Positions 7,248 to 13,809 of a stretch of DNA of 17,126 bases are shown here, piece after piece. Below the pieces are notes generated by a model. The model did no database searches. It worked only from the letters and a program-made list of their open reading frames with translations, and was not told the DNA's origin. The stretch is from contig CANJDA010000031.1 in the NCBI GenBank assembly GCA_947472705.1, positions 1 through 17,126 on the forward strand, in the 5' to 3' direction. The DNA is from Flavobacteriaceae bacterium (GTDB taxonomy: Bacteria > Bacteroidota > Bacteroidia > Flavobacteriales > Flavobacteriaceae). The position numbers and the translations under genes were made by a program. Position 1 is the stretch's first letter, and each line of letters begins with the position of its first letter.

Positions 7248-7529
7248 TTACAATACGTCTCTAAACTCAGGGACTTTATCAAAAACACTTTTAGCAAACG
7301 GACAAAGAGGTATAATTTTAATATGATTTTCTCTTGCCCATTCCACCGCTTTAGTAACCATTTGTTTACCAAATCCTTTACCTTCATTTCCCGGATGCAC
7401 TTCGGTATGATCAATGATAATTTTGTCATCACCGGCAAAAACAAAGGTCATCATGGCTTCATGCTTTCCCTCTACATCAATGAAAAAAAAACCTTTCTTG
7501 CCATCAATTTTTAATTGTATTTCACTCAT
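7248..7529 (-). CDS. YjdJ-like GNAT N-acetyltransferase
   Basis: A 93-residue minimal GNAT-fold protein of the YjdJ (GCN5-related, short) type. The acetyl-CoA pyrophosphate loop is at the middle: HTEVHPGNEGKGFGKQMV contains the E-G-K-G-x-G-K version of the R/Q-x-x-G-x-G/A motif. The end, HIKIIPLCPFAKSVF, is the signature of this short family, with a conserved cysteine. Members lack a full-length acceptor domain, and the substrate is unknown. It is gene two of the operon, 11 bases after the pirin stop and two bases before osmC. In E. coli the homologue neighbours yjdI, so the linkage is conserved across phyla. Confidence 0.85.
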   Translation of the reverse strand: MSEIQLKIDGKKGFFFIDVEGKHEAMMTFVFAGDDKIIIDHTEVHPGNEGKGFGKQMVTKAVEWARENHIKIIPLCPFAKSVFDKVPEFRDVL

Positions 7530-7540
7530 AATACCAGTAT

Positions 7541-8257
7541 TTATTGAATCATTGGAACTTCCATTAACAAAATTTCAGTATCGGTTGTTGCTTCAAAAGT
7601 TACTTGCTTAAAATTGGTAATGCCTAATCCATCGCGTTGTTCTAGTTCTTGTTCGTCAACTTTTACGCTTCCTTTGATTACGAAAACATATAAACCGTTG
7701 CCTTCTTTTTTTCTGTTATAATCTAAAGAAGTTCCTTTGTCTAAATTGCCCATGTGAAACCAAGCGTCTTGGTGAATCCAAACTCCGGCATCGTCTGCAT
7801 TTGGTGATAGGATTTGTTGCAATTTATTATGACGGTCAGTAATATCTAATGTGATTTGTTGGTAACGGGGTTCTACATTTCTGTATTTTGGGAATACCCA
7901 AATTTGAAGAAGATTTGTTCTTTTGTCATGATTCGGATTAAATTCTGAATGTTGTATACCCGTCCCGGCACTCATGACCTGCACGTCACCAAATTTAATC
8001 ACTTCGGTATTGCCCATGCTGTCTTTGTGTGCCAAATCGCCTTCGAGAGGAATGGTGATGATTTCCATATTGTCATGTGGATGAGTTCCGAAGCCCATGC
8101 CTGAGGCTACAATATCATCGTTCAAAACTCTCAAGACACCAAACTGTACTCGGTTAGGGTCATAATAGCTGGCAAAGCTGAAAGTATGATGGGCGTTCAA
8201 CCAACCGTGGTCGGCATGACCACGAGTATTGGCTTTATGTATAACTGTATTTTTCAT
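7541..8257 (-). CDS. Pirin-family bicupin protein (YhhW-like)
   Basis: A 238-residue pirin-family protein with two cupin domains. The N-terminal cupin has all four metal ligands: H59 and H61 in GTHPHDNMEI, and H103 and E105 in GIQHSEFN. The family start R.GHADHGWL.AHHTFSFA.YYDP is nearly canonical. Related proteins such as E. coli YhhW oxidise quercetin in vitro (quercetin 2,3-dioxygenase); the physiological role in bacteria is mostly unknown and often tied to electrophile or redox stress. It is the first gene of the five-gene operon. A TAAATTTG box ends 29 bases upstream of its ATG. Confidence 0.93.
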   Translation of the reverse strand: MKNTVIHKANTRGHADHGWLNAHHTFSFASYYDPNRVQFGVLRVLNDDIVASGMGFGTHPHDNMEIITIPLEGDLAHKDSMGNTEVIKFGDVQVMSAGTGIQHSEFNPNHDKRTNLLQIWVFPKYRNVEPRYQQITLDITDRHNKLQQILSPNADDAGVWIHQDAWFHMGNLDKGTSLDYNRKKEGNGLYVFVIKGSVKVDEQELEQRDGLGITNFKQVTFEATTDTEILLMEVPMIQ

Positions 8258-8286
8258 ATCTTATAAATTTACTAATTAATTTGATA

Positions 8287-8294
8287 CAAATTTA
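8287..8294 (-). promoter_or_regulatory. Possible -7 element of the pirin operon
   Basis: Minus-strand TAAATTTG fits TAnnTTTG and ends 29 bases before the pirin ATG. No TTG is found 17-23 bases further upstream, so the promoter might be weak or need an activator such as the neighbouring Crp/Fnr protein (inference). Confidence 0.45.
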
Positions 8295-8378
8295 CTACGA
8301 GAAGAAAGGCTGAGCACTTAACCTAGATTAAGAAATAAATTAGCGTCTGCAGTATTGGTTATACTGGTTTTATACGGG

Positions 8379-8411
8379 GTGTGTCCGATGTGTGTCCGAT
8401 GTGAGTCCGAT
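8379..8411. repeat. Three 11-bp tandem repeats
   Basis: GTGTGTCCGAT occurs at 8379-8389 and 8390-8400, followed by GTGAGTCCGAT at 8401-8411 with one change. The repeats are directly adjacent with no spacer. A core in inverted orientation, ATCGGAGAC, follows at 8428-8436. They are in non-coding DNA about 85-120 bases upstream of the putative pirin -7 box. Confidence 0.9.
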
Positions 8412-8525
8412 GTTTTAGGTAGTTTTATCGGAGACAAACCGCACAGACAACGTATACAGCCCGAACACAATAGCAATGAGACAGGAAGAAGATAAGAAGA
8501 AGCAATGAAGGAGATATGGGTGGTA

Positions 8526-8540
8526 GGTGTAAGTTACACC
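8526..8540. promoter_or_regulatory. 15-bp perfect palindrome (candidate operator or hairpin)
   Basis: GGTGTAA-G-TTACACC is a perfect inverted repeat with a one-base centre, 11 bases beyond the crp-like stop codon. It has no T run on either side, so it is a poor terminator. It could be a protein-binding site or a short 3'-end hairpin. Confidence 0.4.
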
Positions 8541-8551
8541 ATAATAAATAC

Positions 8552-9127
8552 TTACTTTTTAAGTATCCTTGCTTTCATCTTACTAAAGAACTCAGGCGTT
8601 ACGCCAATATAGGAAGCAATTTGCTTTTGAGGTACTTTTTGAATTAGGGTAGGATAGCGTTTGCAGAATTTGTCAAAGCGTTCTTCGGCGGTTAAGCTTA
8701 GGTTATCCATCAGGCGTTCTTGGTATGCTACTAGTGAATTTTCAGTAAGAATTCGGAAAAAGCGTTCCAGTTTTGGAATTTCTTTATAGAGCTGTTCCTG
8801 ATTTTCTTTGGATAATAACACCACTTCGGCATCTTCCACCACTTCTATAAAAAGATTACCAGGTTTTTGCGAAAGCAGACTGTACATATCGCCAATCCAC
8901 CAGCCTTCACAAGCAAAACTCAAAACATGCTCTACTATATTGTCATTAATGTTGAAGCTTCTTAGCAAGCCCGAATTCACAAAGTAGGAGTGGGTGCAAA
9001 CTTCACCTGCATTTAAAATAACGGTTTTAGCCTTAAAGTGTTTTGTCTCTATTTTTGATAAAAACAATGCTTGCTCTTCTGGAGTGAGCGTAATATGCTT
9101 ACCGATATTTTCCAGAATTTGTGCCAA
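8552..9127 (-). CDS. Crp/Fnr-family transcriptional regulator
   Basis: A 191-residue regulator with an N-terminal cyclic-nucleotide-binding-like beta-roll (about 20-115, including KAKTVILNAGEVCTHSYFVNSGLLR) and a short C-terminal helix-turn-helix ending PQKQIASYIGVTPEFFSKMKARI (about 165-188). The recognition helix V-T-P-E-F-F-S-K-M is common in Bacteroidota Crp/Fnr proteins. The arginine/serine set of a true cAMP pocket is not obvious and there is no FNR-type N-terminal cysteine cluster, so the signal is unknown. It is the last gene of a tight group with purT and the Cys-rich secreted protein, six bases after the latter. Local targets such as the pirin operon downstream are possible but unproven. 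Confidence 0.88.
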   Translation of the reverse strand: MAQILENIGKHITLTPEEQALFLSKIETKHFKAKTVILNAGEVCTHSYFVNSGLLRSFNINDNIVEHVLSFACEGWWIGDMYSLLSQKPGNLFIEVVEDAEVVLLSKENQEQLYKEIPKLERFFRILTENSLVAYQERLMDNLSLTAEERFDKFCKRYPTLIQKVPQKQIASYIGVTPEFFSKMKARILKK

Positions 9128-9133
9128 TTCTAT

Positions 9134-9448
9134 TTATTCTTTTACAGGGAGTAATTTGAAATAAGTCGCCACAAAACGACCTTCTTTTACTTCGCCAATC
9201 ACTTCTGCTTTTCGAACTGCATTGCAAAATCCGTCCTCGGCATGCGCATCACCATGTTCATCGATTTTGGTTCCGTCAATAAAATACGTTTTGCCATCAA
9301 TTCGAACGGCTAAATCACATCCTTTAGCTTTCATCCCAAATTGGCATTGCCCACAAGAAACTTCTACGATTTGTGTTTTAGTTTTGTCTTGTGCATTGGT
9401 TACAATGCAAAAGAAAAGGAATAGAATTGAAATTATGTTTTTACTCAT
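9134..9448 (-). CDS. Small secreted Cys-rich protein (DUF6370-like)
   Basis: A 104-residue protein with a signal peptide (MSKNIISILFLFFCIVTNAQ) and a small mature domain. The domain has SCGQCQFGMKAKGCDLAV (C32, C35, C44), then KTYFIDGTKIDEHGDAHAEDGFC (H65, H69, C75), and ends in a basic segment. I recognise this as resembling the DUF6370 family from memory; no function is known. The CxxC plus further Cys and His residues suggest metal binding or redox-active thiols in the periplasm (inference). It lies 4 bases after purT and 6 bases before the crp-like gene, so all three are probably on one mRNA. Confidence 0.75.
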   Translation of the reverse strand: MSKNIISILFLFFCIVTNAQDKTKTQIVEVSCGQCQFGMKAKGCDLAVRIDGKTYFIDGTKIDEHGDAHAEDGFCNAVRKAEVIGEVKEGRFVATYFKLLPVKE

Positions 9449-9452
9449 GGTT

Positions 9453-10616
9453 TTATAAATTTACAGTTACTAATTGGGCAGTGGTTTTGGCTCTTTTAAC
9501 TAAACTTTCTATGGGTGTATCTAAGGAATCACTGGTCAAAACTACTCCCATTCTGCGATACGGCCGGGAGCTTGGTTTCCCAAAGATACGAAAATCGGTT
9601 TTAGGCAGTGCCGCAATCGTTTCTATACCACTATATGTTGGATTTTCAGAATTTTCAGAAGCTAAAATTACCGCGCTGGCTCCGGCTTTTTCTAAAGTGA
9701 TTTCAAAAATAGGCAAGCTCAACACCGCTCGCAAATGCAATTCAAACTCGTTAAAGTTTTGGGTTCCTGCTAAAGTTACCATCCCAGTATCATGAGGTCT
9801 TGGAGAGAGTTCCGAAAAGTATACACCTTCATCAGTTAAGAAGAACTCTACACCAAATAATCCAGCACCGCCTAAAGCTTCGGTAACTTTTCGCGCCATC
9901 TCTTGCGCTTCAGCTATGTCTTTGTTGGAAACTAATGCCGGTTGCCAACTTTCCTGATAATCGCCACGCTCTTGTCGGTGGCCAATAGGAGCACAGAACA
10001 ACGTTGGATTGCTATTTTGAGTTACGGTAAGCAATGTGATTTCCGAATTAAAATTCACAAAGGCTTCTAAAATAACTTCTATAATATCACCACGAGAACC
10101 TTCCTCGGCATAGCGCCAAGCTTTTTCAATATCGGCTTCGGTTTTAATGGTGGATTGCCCTTTGCCCGAAGAACTCATCAATGGTTTTACTACACAGGGA
10201 ATCCCTACTTCAGCAACTGCTTCTTGCAGTTCAACTGCAGAAGTTGCATAACGATAATTAGCGGTTCGCAAACCCAGTTCTTTGGCAGCCAAATCCCGAA
10301 TTGCTTTACGATTCATGGTGTAGTTGGCCGCTTTCGCAGAAGGTACTACCGTAATGCCCTGTTTTTCATAGTCGTAAAAGCGCTCCGTGCGTATGGCTTC
10401 AATTTCGGGAACTATAAAATCGGGTTGGTGTTTTGCTACAATGCGATCCAATTCGCTGCCATCGAGCATATTGATGACTTCAAAGCCATGAGCCACCTGC
10501 ATCGCTGGGGCATTTTCATAACTGTCGACAGCAATAATACTTTGCCCGATGCGTTGTGCTGCGATAACAAATTCTTTTCCTAATTCTCCGGAACCGAGTA
10601 AAAGTATTTTTGCCAT
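9453..10616 (-). CDS. purT: Formate-dependent phosphoribosylglycinamide formyltransferase
   Basis: A 387-residue ATP-grasp enzyme that makes formyl-GAR from GAR, formate and ATP in purine biosynthesis, an alternative to folate-dependent PurN. The N-terminal preATP-grasp Rossmann loop is ILLLGSGELGKE (about 4-15). The substrate region VPEIEAIRTE is at about 70-79. The ATP-grasp core includes KPLMSSSGKGQS and ends with FFLTDEGVYFSELSPRPHDTGMVTLA, which carries the metal-binding Glu and the RPHDTG signature of PurT/PurK. Length is close to E. coli PurT (392). It starts just after the terminator of the upstream aminotransferase, so it needs its own promoter, yet no good TAnnTTTG box is visible upstream. 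Confidence 0.95.
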   Translation of the reverse strand: MAKILLLGSGELGKEFVIAAQRIGQSIIAVDSYENAPAMQVAHGFEVINMLDGSELDRIVAKHQPDFIVPEIEAIRTERFYDYEKQGITVVPSAKAANYTMNRKAIRDLAAKELGLRTANYRYATSAVELQEAVAEVGIPCVVKPLMSSSGKGQSTIKTEADIEKAWRYAEEGSRGDIIEVILEAFVNFNSEITLLTVTQNSNPTLFCAPIGHRQERGDYQESWQPALVSNKDIAEAQEMARKVTEALGGAGLFGVEFFLTDEGVYFSELSPRPHDTGMVTLAGTQNFNEFELHLRAVLSLPIFEITLEKAGASAVILASENSENPTYSGIETIAALPKTDFRIFGKPSSRPYRRMGVVLTSDSLDTPIESLVKRAKTTAQLVTVNL

Positions 10617-10633
10617 TTTGGTTTGTTTATTTG

Positions 10634-10663
10634 AAATAAAAAAGCCCCAAGATTCCTTGAGGC
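10634..10663 (-). terminator. Terminator of the class I aminotransferase
   Basis: On the minus strand GCCTCAAG (10663-10656) pairs with CTTGGGGC (10651-10644), with one U-G pair, over a 4-base loop. A U-rich tract (10643-10634) follows. It begins 8 bases after the aminotransferase stop and ends about 17 bases before the purT ATG. Confidence 0.85.
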
Positions 10664-10671
10664 GTATATGA

Positions 10672-11859
10672 TTATGCTAAAGCTTCCTTAATTCTTTTGA
10701 AAGCTTCAGTTAGCAATTCTTCGCTAGTGGCATAAGAAATTCGGATACAATTTGGATTACCAAAAGCGTCTCCGGTTACTGTTGCTACATTGGCTTCTGA
10801 TAATAAATACATTGAGAAATCATCAGCATTAGCAATTAATTTTCCGCGTAATGTTTTACCAAAGAAAGACGAAACATCAGGAAATACATAAAAAGCCCCT
10901 TCGGGAACATTGAGTTTTATACCTGGTATCGCTTTTGCCAAACCTACTACCAAATCTCTACGATTTTTAAAAGCAGCTACCATGTTGTTTAAAACACTAG
11001 GGTTAGCATCTACTGCAGTAATGGTTGCTCTTTGTGCAATCGAATTAGCGCCTGATGTTACTTGACCTTGCATTTTGGTACAAGCTTTCGCAATAAATTC
11101 GGGAGCGCCTATGTATCCAATTCTCCAACCCGTCATGGCAAAGGCTTTGGCTACACCATTTACAGTAATTGTTCTTTCAAATAATCCTGGAATTGAACCT
11201 ATGCTACAAAAGGTTCCTGAGAAATTAATGTGTTCATATATTTCATCAGAAACAATATAAATATTTGGGTATTTTTCTAAAACTTTACCAATAGCTGTTA
11301 ACTCTTCGCGATTGTATACCGAACCACTTGGATTACACGGAGAACTAAACCACATCATTTTGGTTTTGGGTGTAATGGCTTTTTCTAATTGCTCGGCTGT
11401 CATTTTGAAATCGGTTTCTACCGAAGTTGGGACTTCTACGGGAACACCACCAGATAACTTGATAATTTCGAAATAGGAAACCCAATATGGTGCTGGAAGA
11501 ATTACCTCGTCTCCATCATTCAGCATGACTTGGGCTACATTGTACAAGGATTGCTTAGCTCCGGTAGAAACAACAACATTGGCAGGTTTATAATCCAAAT
11601 TATTGTCTCTTTTGAATTTACGGCAAATGGCTTCTTTCAATTCCATATAACCATCAACAGGAGTGTAGGTGCTGTAGTTTTCATCTATAGCTTTTTTGGC
11701 TGCTTCTTTTATGAAATCAGGGGTATTGAAATCGGGTTCTCCTAAACTTAAACTGATAATATCTTTTCCTTGTACTTTTAATTCACGCGCCAATGCTGCC
11801 ATTGCCAAAGTTTGCGAAGTAGATAAATTGTTGATTCTGTCTGATAAAACGTTGTTCAT
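10672..11859 (-). CDS. Class I/II pyridoxal-phosphate aminotransferase (aspartate aminotransferase-like)
   Basis: A 395-residue fold-type I aminotransferase of the subgroup I-gamma type common in bacteria (aspartate/prephenate aminotransferase-like). LSLGEPDFNTP is at about residue 37. STGAKQSLYN (98-107) binds the PLP phosphate, and N176 lies in CNPSG, D205 in VSDEIYEH and the Schiff-base K238 in NGVAKAFAMTGWRIGY. A C-terminal CIRISYATSEE contains the arginine that binds the substrate carboxylate. It probably transfers an amino group between aspartate, or a related amino acid, and 2-oxoglutarate; exact specificity (aspartate, prephenate or aromatic) cannot be read from the sequence. It is a single-gene unit bounded by terminators at 10634-10663 and 11881-11908. 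Confidence 0.9.
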   Translation of the reverse strand: MNNVLSDRINNLSTSQTLAMAALARELKVQGKDIISLSLGEPDFNTPDFIKEAAKKAIDENYSTYTPVDGYMELKEAICRKFKRDNNLDYKPANVVVSTGAKQSLYNVAQVMLNDGDEVILPAPYWVSYFEIIKLSGGVPVEVPTSVETDFKMTAEQLEKAITPKTKMMWFSSPCNPSGSVYNREELTAIGKVLEKYPNIYIVSDEIYEHINFSGTFCSIGSIPGLFERTITVNGVAKAFAMTGWRIGYIGAPEFIAKACTKMQGQVTSGANSIAQRATITAVDANPSVLNNMVAAFKNRRDLVVGLAKAIPGIKLNVPEGAFYVFPDVSSFFGKTLRGKLIANADDFSMYLLSEANVATVTGDAFGNPNCIRISYATSEELLTEAFKRIKEALA

Positions 11860-11880
11860 TGTTGTGTGATTAGAGTAAAT

Positions 11881-11908
11881 AAAGAGACGCCAGTCAAGGC
11901 GTCTCTTT
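11881..11908. terminator. Terminator of the desaturase gene
   Basis: A perfect 11-bp inverted repeat, AAAGAGACGCC (11881-11891) and GGCGTCTCTTT (11898-11908), has a 6-base loop. It begins 6 bases past the desaturase stop on the minus strand. The self-contained A/T ends give U-rich tails in both directions. It lies only about 20 bases upstream of the aminotransferase ATG, so that gene's promoter must overlap or fall inside this region. Confidence 0.85.
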
Positions 11909-11914
11909 TAAATT

Positions 11915-13009
11915 TTATGCTAATTGTGGCTGTCTTCCCAAATCCCTTAAATGTTTGAAATGGGAAATGATGGCCGCTCTAGTGGTTTTAAATTCATAAT
12001 AAGGCAATTCACATTCTGCTGCTGTTTGCTTCACAATTTCGGCAATCTTATCATAATGAACGTGACTAATATTTGGAAATAAATGGTGTTCAACTTGGTG
12101 ATTTAAGCCTCCAGTATAGTAATTGACTAACCAATTTTTTGGAGCAAAATTAGCGGTAGTGAACAATTGATGAATAGCCCAAGTGTTTTCTATTTCTCCA
12201 TTATCATCCGGAATAGGGTTTTCGGTTTCTTCAACTACGTGAGCTAATTGAAAAACCACACTCAATATAACTCCTGCAGTATAGTGCATTACCAAAAAGC
12301 CTAAAACTACTTTCCACCAATCAACGCCTAATATCATTGGAATTGCCAACCAAATCGAAAAGTAAATTATTTTTGTAATGATTAAAGTAGTCCAACGAAT
12401 AACTGGTTTTTTGAATTCACCATAGGATAAATTTCTTTTCAAATAGCGTTTCATTTGAAGGAAATCTGTTGTAATAGCCCAGTTAAAAGTTAGTAAACCA
12501 TATAAGAAAATAGAATAATATTGTTGGAATTTATGAATGCGGTACCATTTGGCTTCTTTGGTGAAGCGCATGATTCTTCCCGCTTCTAAATCTTCATCAT
12601 GGCCTAAAATATTGGTATAGGTATGGTGCAAAACATTGTGTTGTACTTGCCAGTTGTATACATTTCCGGCCAAAATATAAATACTTCCTCCCATCATTTT
12701 ATTCACCCATGACTTTGAAGAATAAGCACCATGATTGCCATCGTGCATAACGTTCATTCCCACACCTGCCATTCCCACACCAATCACTACGTTTAGTAAA
12801 AGATAGGCCCAGATGGGAAGGTGCATAGCCAATAAAATAAAGTAAGGTGTCAAGAAAATGGAAAACATTACAATGGTTTTCAAATGTAATTTCCAATTTC
12901 CGGTTCTATCAAGGTTGTTTTCTTTGAAATAATTATTTACTCTAGAATTCAAAGTTCTAAAGAATTTTAAATTATCTGTTTTTGAAAATATAGGTGTTGT
13001 AGTATCCAT
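11915..13009 (-). CDS. Membrane fatty-acid desaturase (acyl-lipid/acyl-CoA, delta-6-like)
   Basis: A 364-residue integral membrane di-iron desaturase that introduces a double bond into fatty acyl chains of membrane lipids or acyl-CoA. The three histidine boxes that hold the two irons are complete: HDGNH at 89-93, HNVLHH at 124-129, and HQVEHH at 304-309 with NHQVEHHLFP context. About four membrane-spanning stretches (near 45-80, 105-118, 165-180 and 210-250) surround them. The glutamine-containing third box places it with linoleoyl-CoA/delta-6-type front-end desaturases, but without the usual cytochrome b5 domain, so electrons must come from a separate ferredoxin or cytochrome. The upstream region carries a -7 box and a Fur-box-like palindrome, so iron or cold control of this iron enzyme is possible. 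Confidence 0.92.
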   Translation of the reverse strand: MDTTTPIFSKTDNLKFFRTLNSRVNNYFKENNLDRTGNWKLHLKTIVMFSIFLTPYFILLAMHLPIWAYLLLNVVIGVGMAGVGMNVMHDGNHGAYSSKSWVNKMMGGSIYILAGNVYNWQVQHNVLHHTYTNILGHDEDLEAGRIMRFTKEAKWYRIHKFQQYYSIFLYGLLTFNWAITTDFLQMKRYLKRNLSYGEFKKPVIRWTTLIITKIIYFSIWLAIPMILGVDWWKVVLGFLVMHYTAGVILSVVFQLAHVVEETENPIPDDNGEIENTWAIHQLFTTANFAPKNWLVNYYTGGLNHQVEHHLFPNISHVHYDKIAEIVKQTAAECELPYYEFKTTRAAIISHFKHLRDLGRQPQLA

Positions 13010-13031
13010 TTTTGTGGGGTAAAATTTTGCT

Positions 13032-13039
13032 CAAAGGTA
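13032..13039 (-). promoter_or_regulatory. Possible -7 element of the desaturase gene
   Basis: Minus-strand TACCTTTG (TAnnTTTG) ends 22 bases before the desaturase ATG. No clear TTG is present 17-23 bases further upstream; that place is occupied by the palindrome at 13057-13075. Confidence 0.5.
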
Positions 13040-13056
13040 ATTATTAAAATTTTTTT

Positions 13057-13075
13057 GAAGATGATAATCATCATT
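13057..13075. promoter_or_regulatory. Fur-box-like palindrome
   Basis: GAAGATGATAATCATCATT is centred on 13066. Its inner 13 bases, GATGATAATCATC, form a perfect inverted repeat. Aligned by eye to the E. coli Fur consensus GATAATGATAATCATTATC it matches 15 of 19 positions. It covers the -33 position of the desaturase promoter and lies 19 bases upstream of the rsmG -7 box, so it could repress either gene. The binding protein (Fur, or another metal regulator) is inferred from the sequence only. Confidence 0.5.
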
Positions 13076-13093
13076 TTTTATCAACGAAAACGT

Positions 13094-13101
13094 TATTTTT
13101 G
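13094..13101 (+). promoter_or_regulatory. Possible -7 element of rsmG
   Basis: TATTTTTG fits TAnnTTTG and ends 15 bases before the ATG at 13117. No well-spaced TTG is visible upstream. Confidence 0.4.
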
Positions 13102-13116
13102 TTGAAAATTCTATTC

Positions 13117-13746
13117 ATGGAAGAAATAATCAAACAATTTCCCAACCTTACTGAAAATCAAATACTACAGTTTCAAAAACTAGAAGCCTTATATCAAGAC
13201 TGGAATGCCAAAATCAACGTGATATCTCGTAAGGATATTGATGAATTGTATACTAAACATGTTTTGCACTCTTTGGCTATTGCCAAAATTCAACCTTTTG
13301 AACCAGGGACCTACATTTTAGATGTGGGCACAGGAGGAGGTTTTCCTGGGATACCCTTAGCTATTTTATTTCCTGAAACTCGATTTTATTTGATTGATGT
13401 AATAGCCAAAAAAATAAAAGTAGTTCAGGCCGTTGCAGATGCTTTAGGATTGAAAAATGTAAAAGCAGAACAAATGCGAGCTGAAAATGTAAAGGGAGAC
13501 TTTGATTTTATCGTGAGTAGGGCAGTGACTAATATGCCCGACTTTGTTTCTTGGATAAAAGATAAAATTAAAAAACAAAATAAACACGAAATGAAGAATG
13601 GTATTCTTTATTTAAAAGGGGGTGATTTGACAGAGGAATTAAAAGATTTCCCTGCCGCAAAAGAATACAATATCGCTGAGTTTTTCTCAGAAGAATTTTT
13701 TGAAACAAAGAAAGTTGTTCATTTACCCTTGAAATTTAAAGCATAA
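13117..13746 (+). CDS. rsmG: 16S rRNA (guanine-527-N7)-methyltransferase
   Basis: A 209-residue cytoplasmic methyltransferase (GidB/RsmG) that methylates G527 of 16S rRNA using S-adenosylmethionine; loss in other bacteria gives low-level streptomycin resistance. The conserved NVISRKD (about 34-40) precedes the SAM motif ILDVGTGGGFPGIPLA (67-82). The acidic LID after FYL at about 93 binds the ribose, and VSRAVTNM (near 146) is a further family block. Length is typical (about 207 in E. coli). The ATG at 13117 is chosen over an in-frame TTG at 13099, because the TTG overlaps the -7 box and adds a non-conserved lead. It is divergent from the desaturase and convergent with the T9SS protein gene. 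Confidence 0.93.
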   Translation: MEEIIKQFPNLTENQILQFQKLEALYQDWNAKINVISRKDIDELYTKHVLHSLAIAKIQPFEPGTYILDVGTGGGFPGIPLAILFPETRFYLIDVIAKKIKVVQAVADALGLKNVKAEQMRAENVKGDFDFIVSRAVTNMPDFVSWIKDKIKKQNKHEMKNGILYLKGGDLTEELKDFPAAKEYNIAEFFSEEFFETKKVVHLPLKFKA

Positions 13747-13752
13747 AAAAAA

Positions 13753-13774
13753 CGCTTCCCCTTTTGGAGAAGCG
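13753..13774 (-). terminator. Hairpin terminator between rsmG and a T9SS gene
   Basis: Arms CGCTTCCCC (13753-13761) and GGAGAAGCG (13766-13774) enclose a 4-base loop. The single C-A mismatch on the plus strand becomes a U-G pair on the minus strand, and a long minus-strand U run follows (13745-13752). It therefore serves mainly the T9SS gene ending at 13810, and perhaps rsmG weakly. Confidence 0.8.
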
Positions 13775-13809
13775 CTCTTGAAGTTTTAGGAATAAGCACT
13801 TGGTAATAT

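Larger units (their letters stand above)
8258..8551. other. Gene-free 294-bp stretch between crp-like and pirin genes
   Basis: I find no convincing ORF or RNA gene here. It holds the putative pirin -7 box (8287-8294), three 11-bp tandem repeats (8379-8411), a partial inverted copy of the repeat core (ATCGGA at 8428-8433), a purine-rich segment near 8478-8518, and a 15-bp palindrome (8526-8540). Its base composition is less AT-rich in the middle than the other intergenic regions. Confidence 0.6.

Noticed and set aside
8379..8411. CRISPR array
   Set aside because: The three 11-bp units are directly adjacent, with no spacers, and no cas genes are present.
8258..8551. Small RNA or riboswitch in the gap
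   Set aside because: No conserved riboswitch motif or terminator-ended transcript is visible; only repeats and a palindrome.
11881..11908. Operator palindrome for the class I aminotransferase
   Set aside because: It sits directly after the desaturase stop and has the stem-loop and U-rich tail of a terminator, which explains it more simply.
13099..13116. TTG start for rsmG
   Set aside because: It lies within the probable -7 box, and family members begin near the MEEI-type start at 13117.
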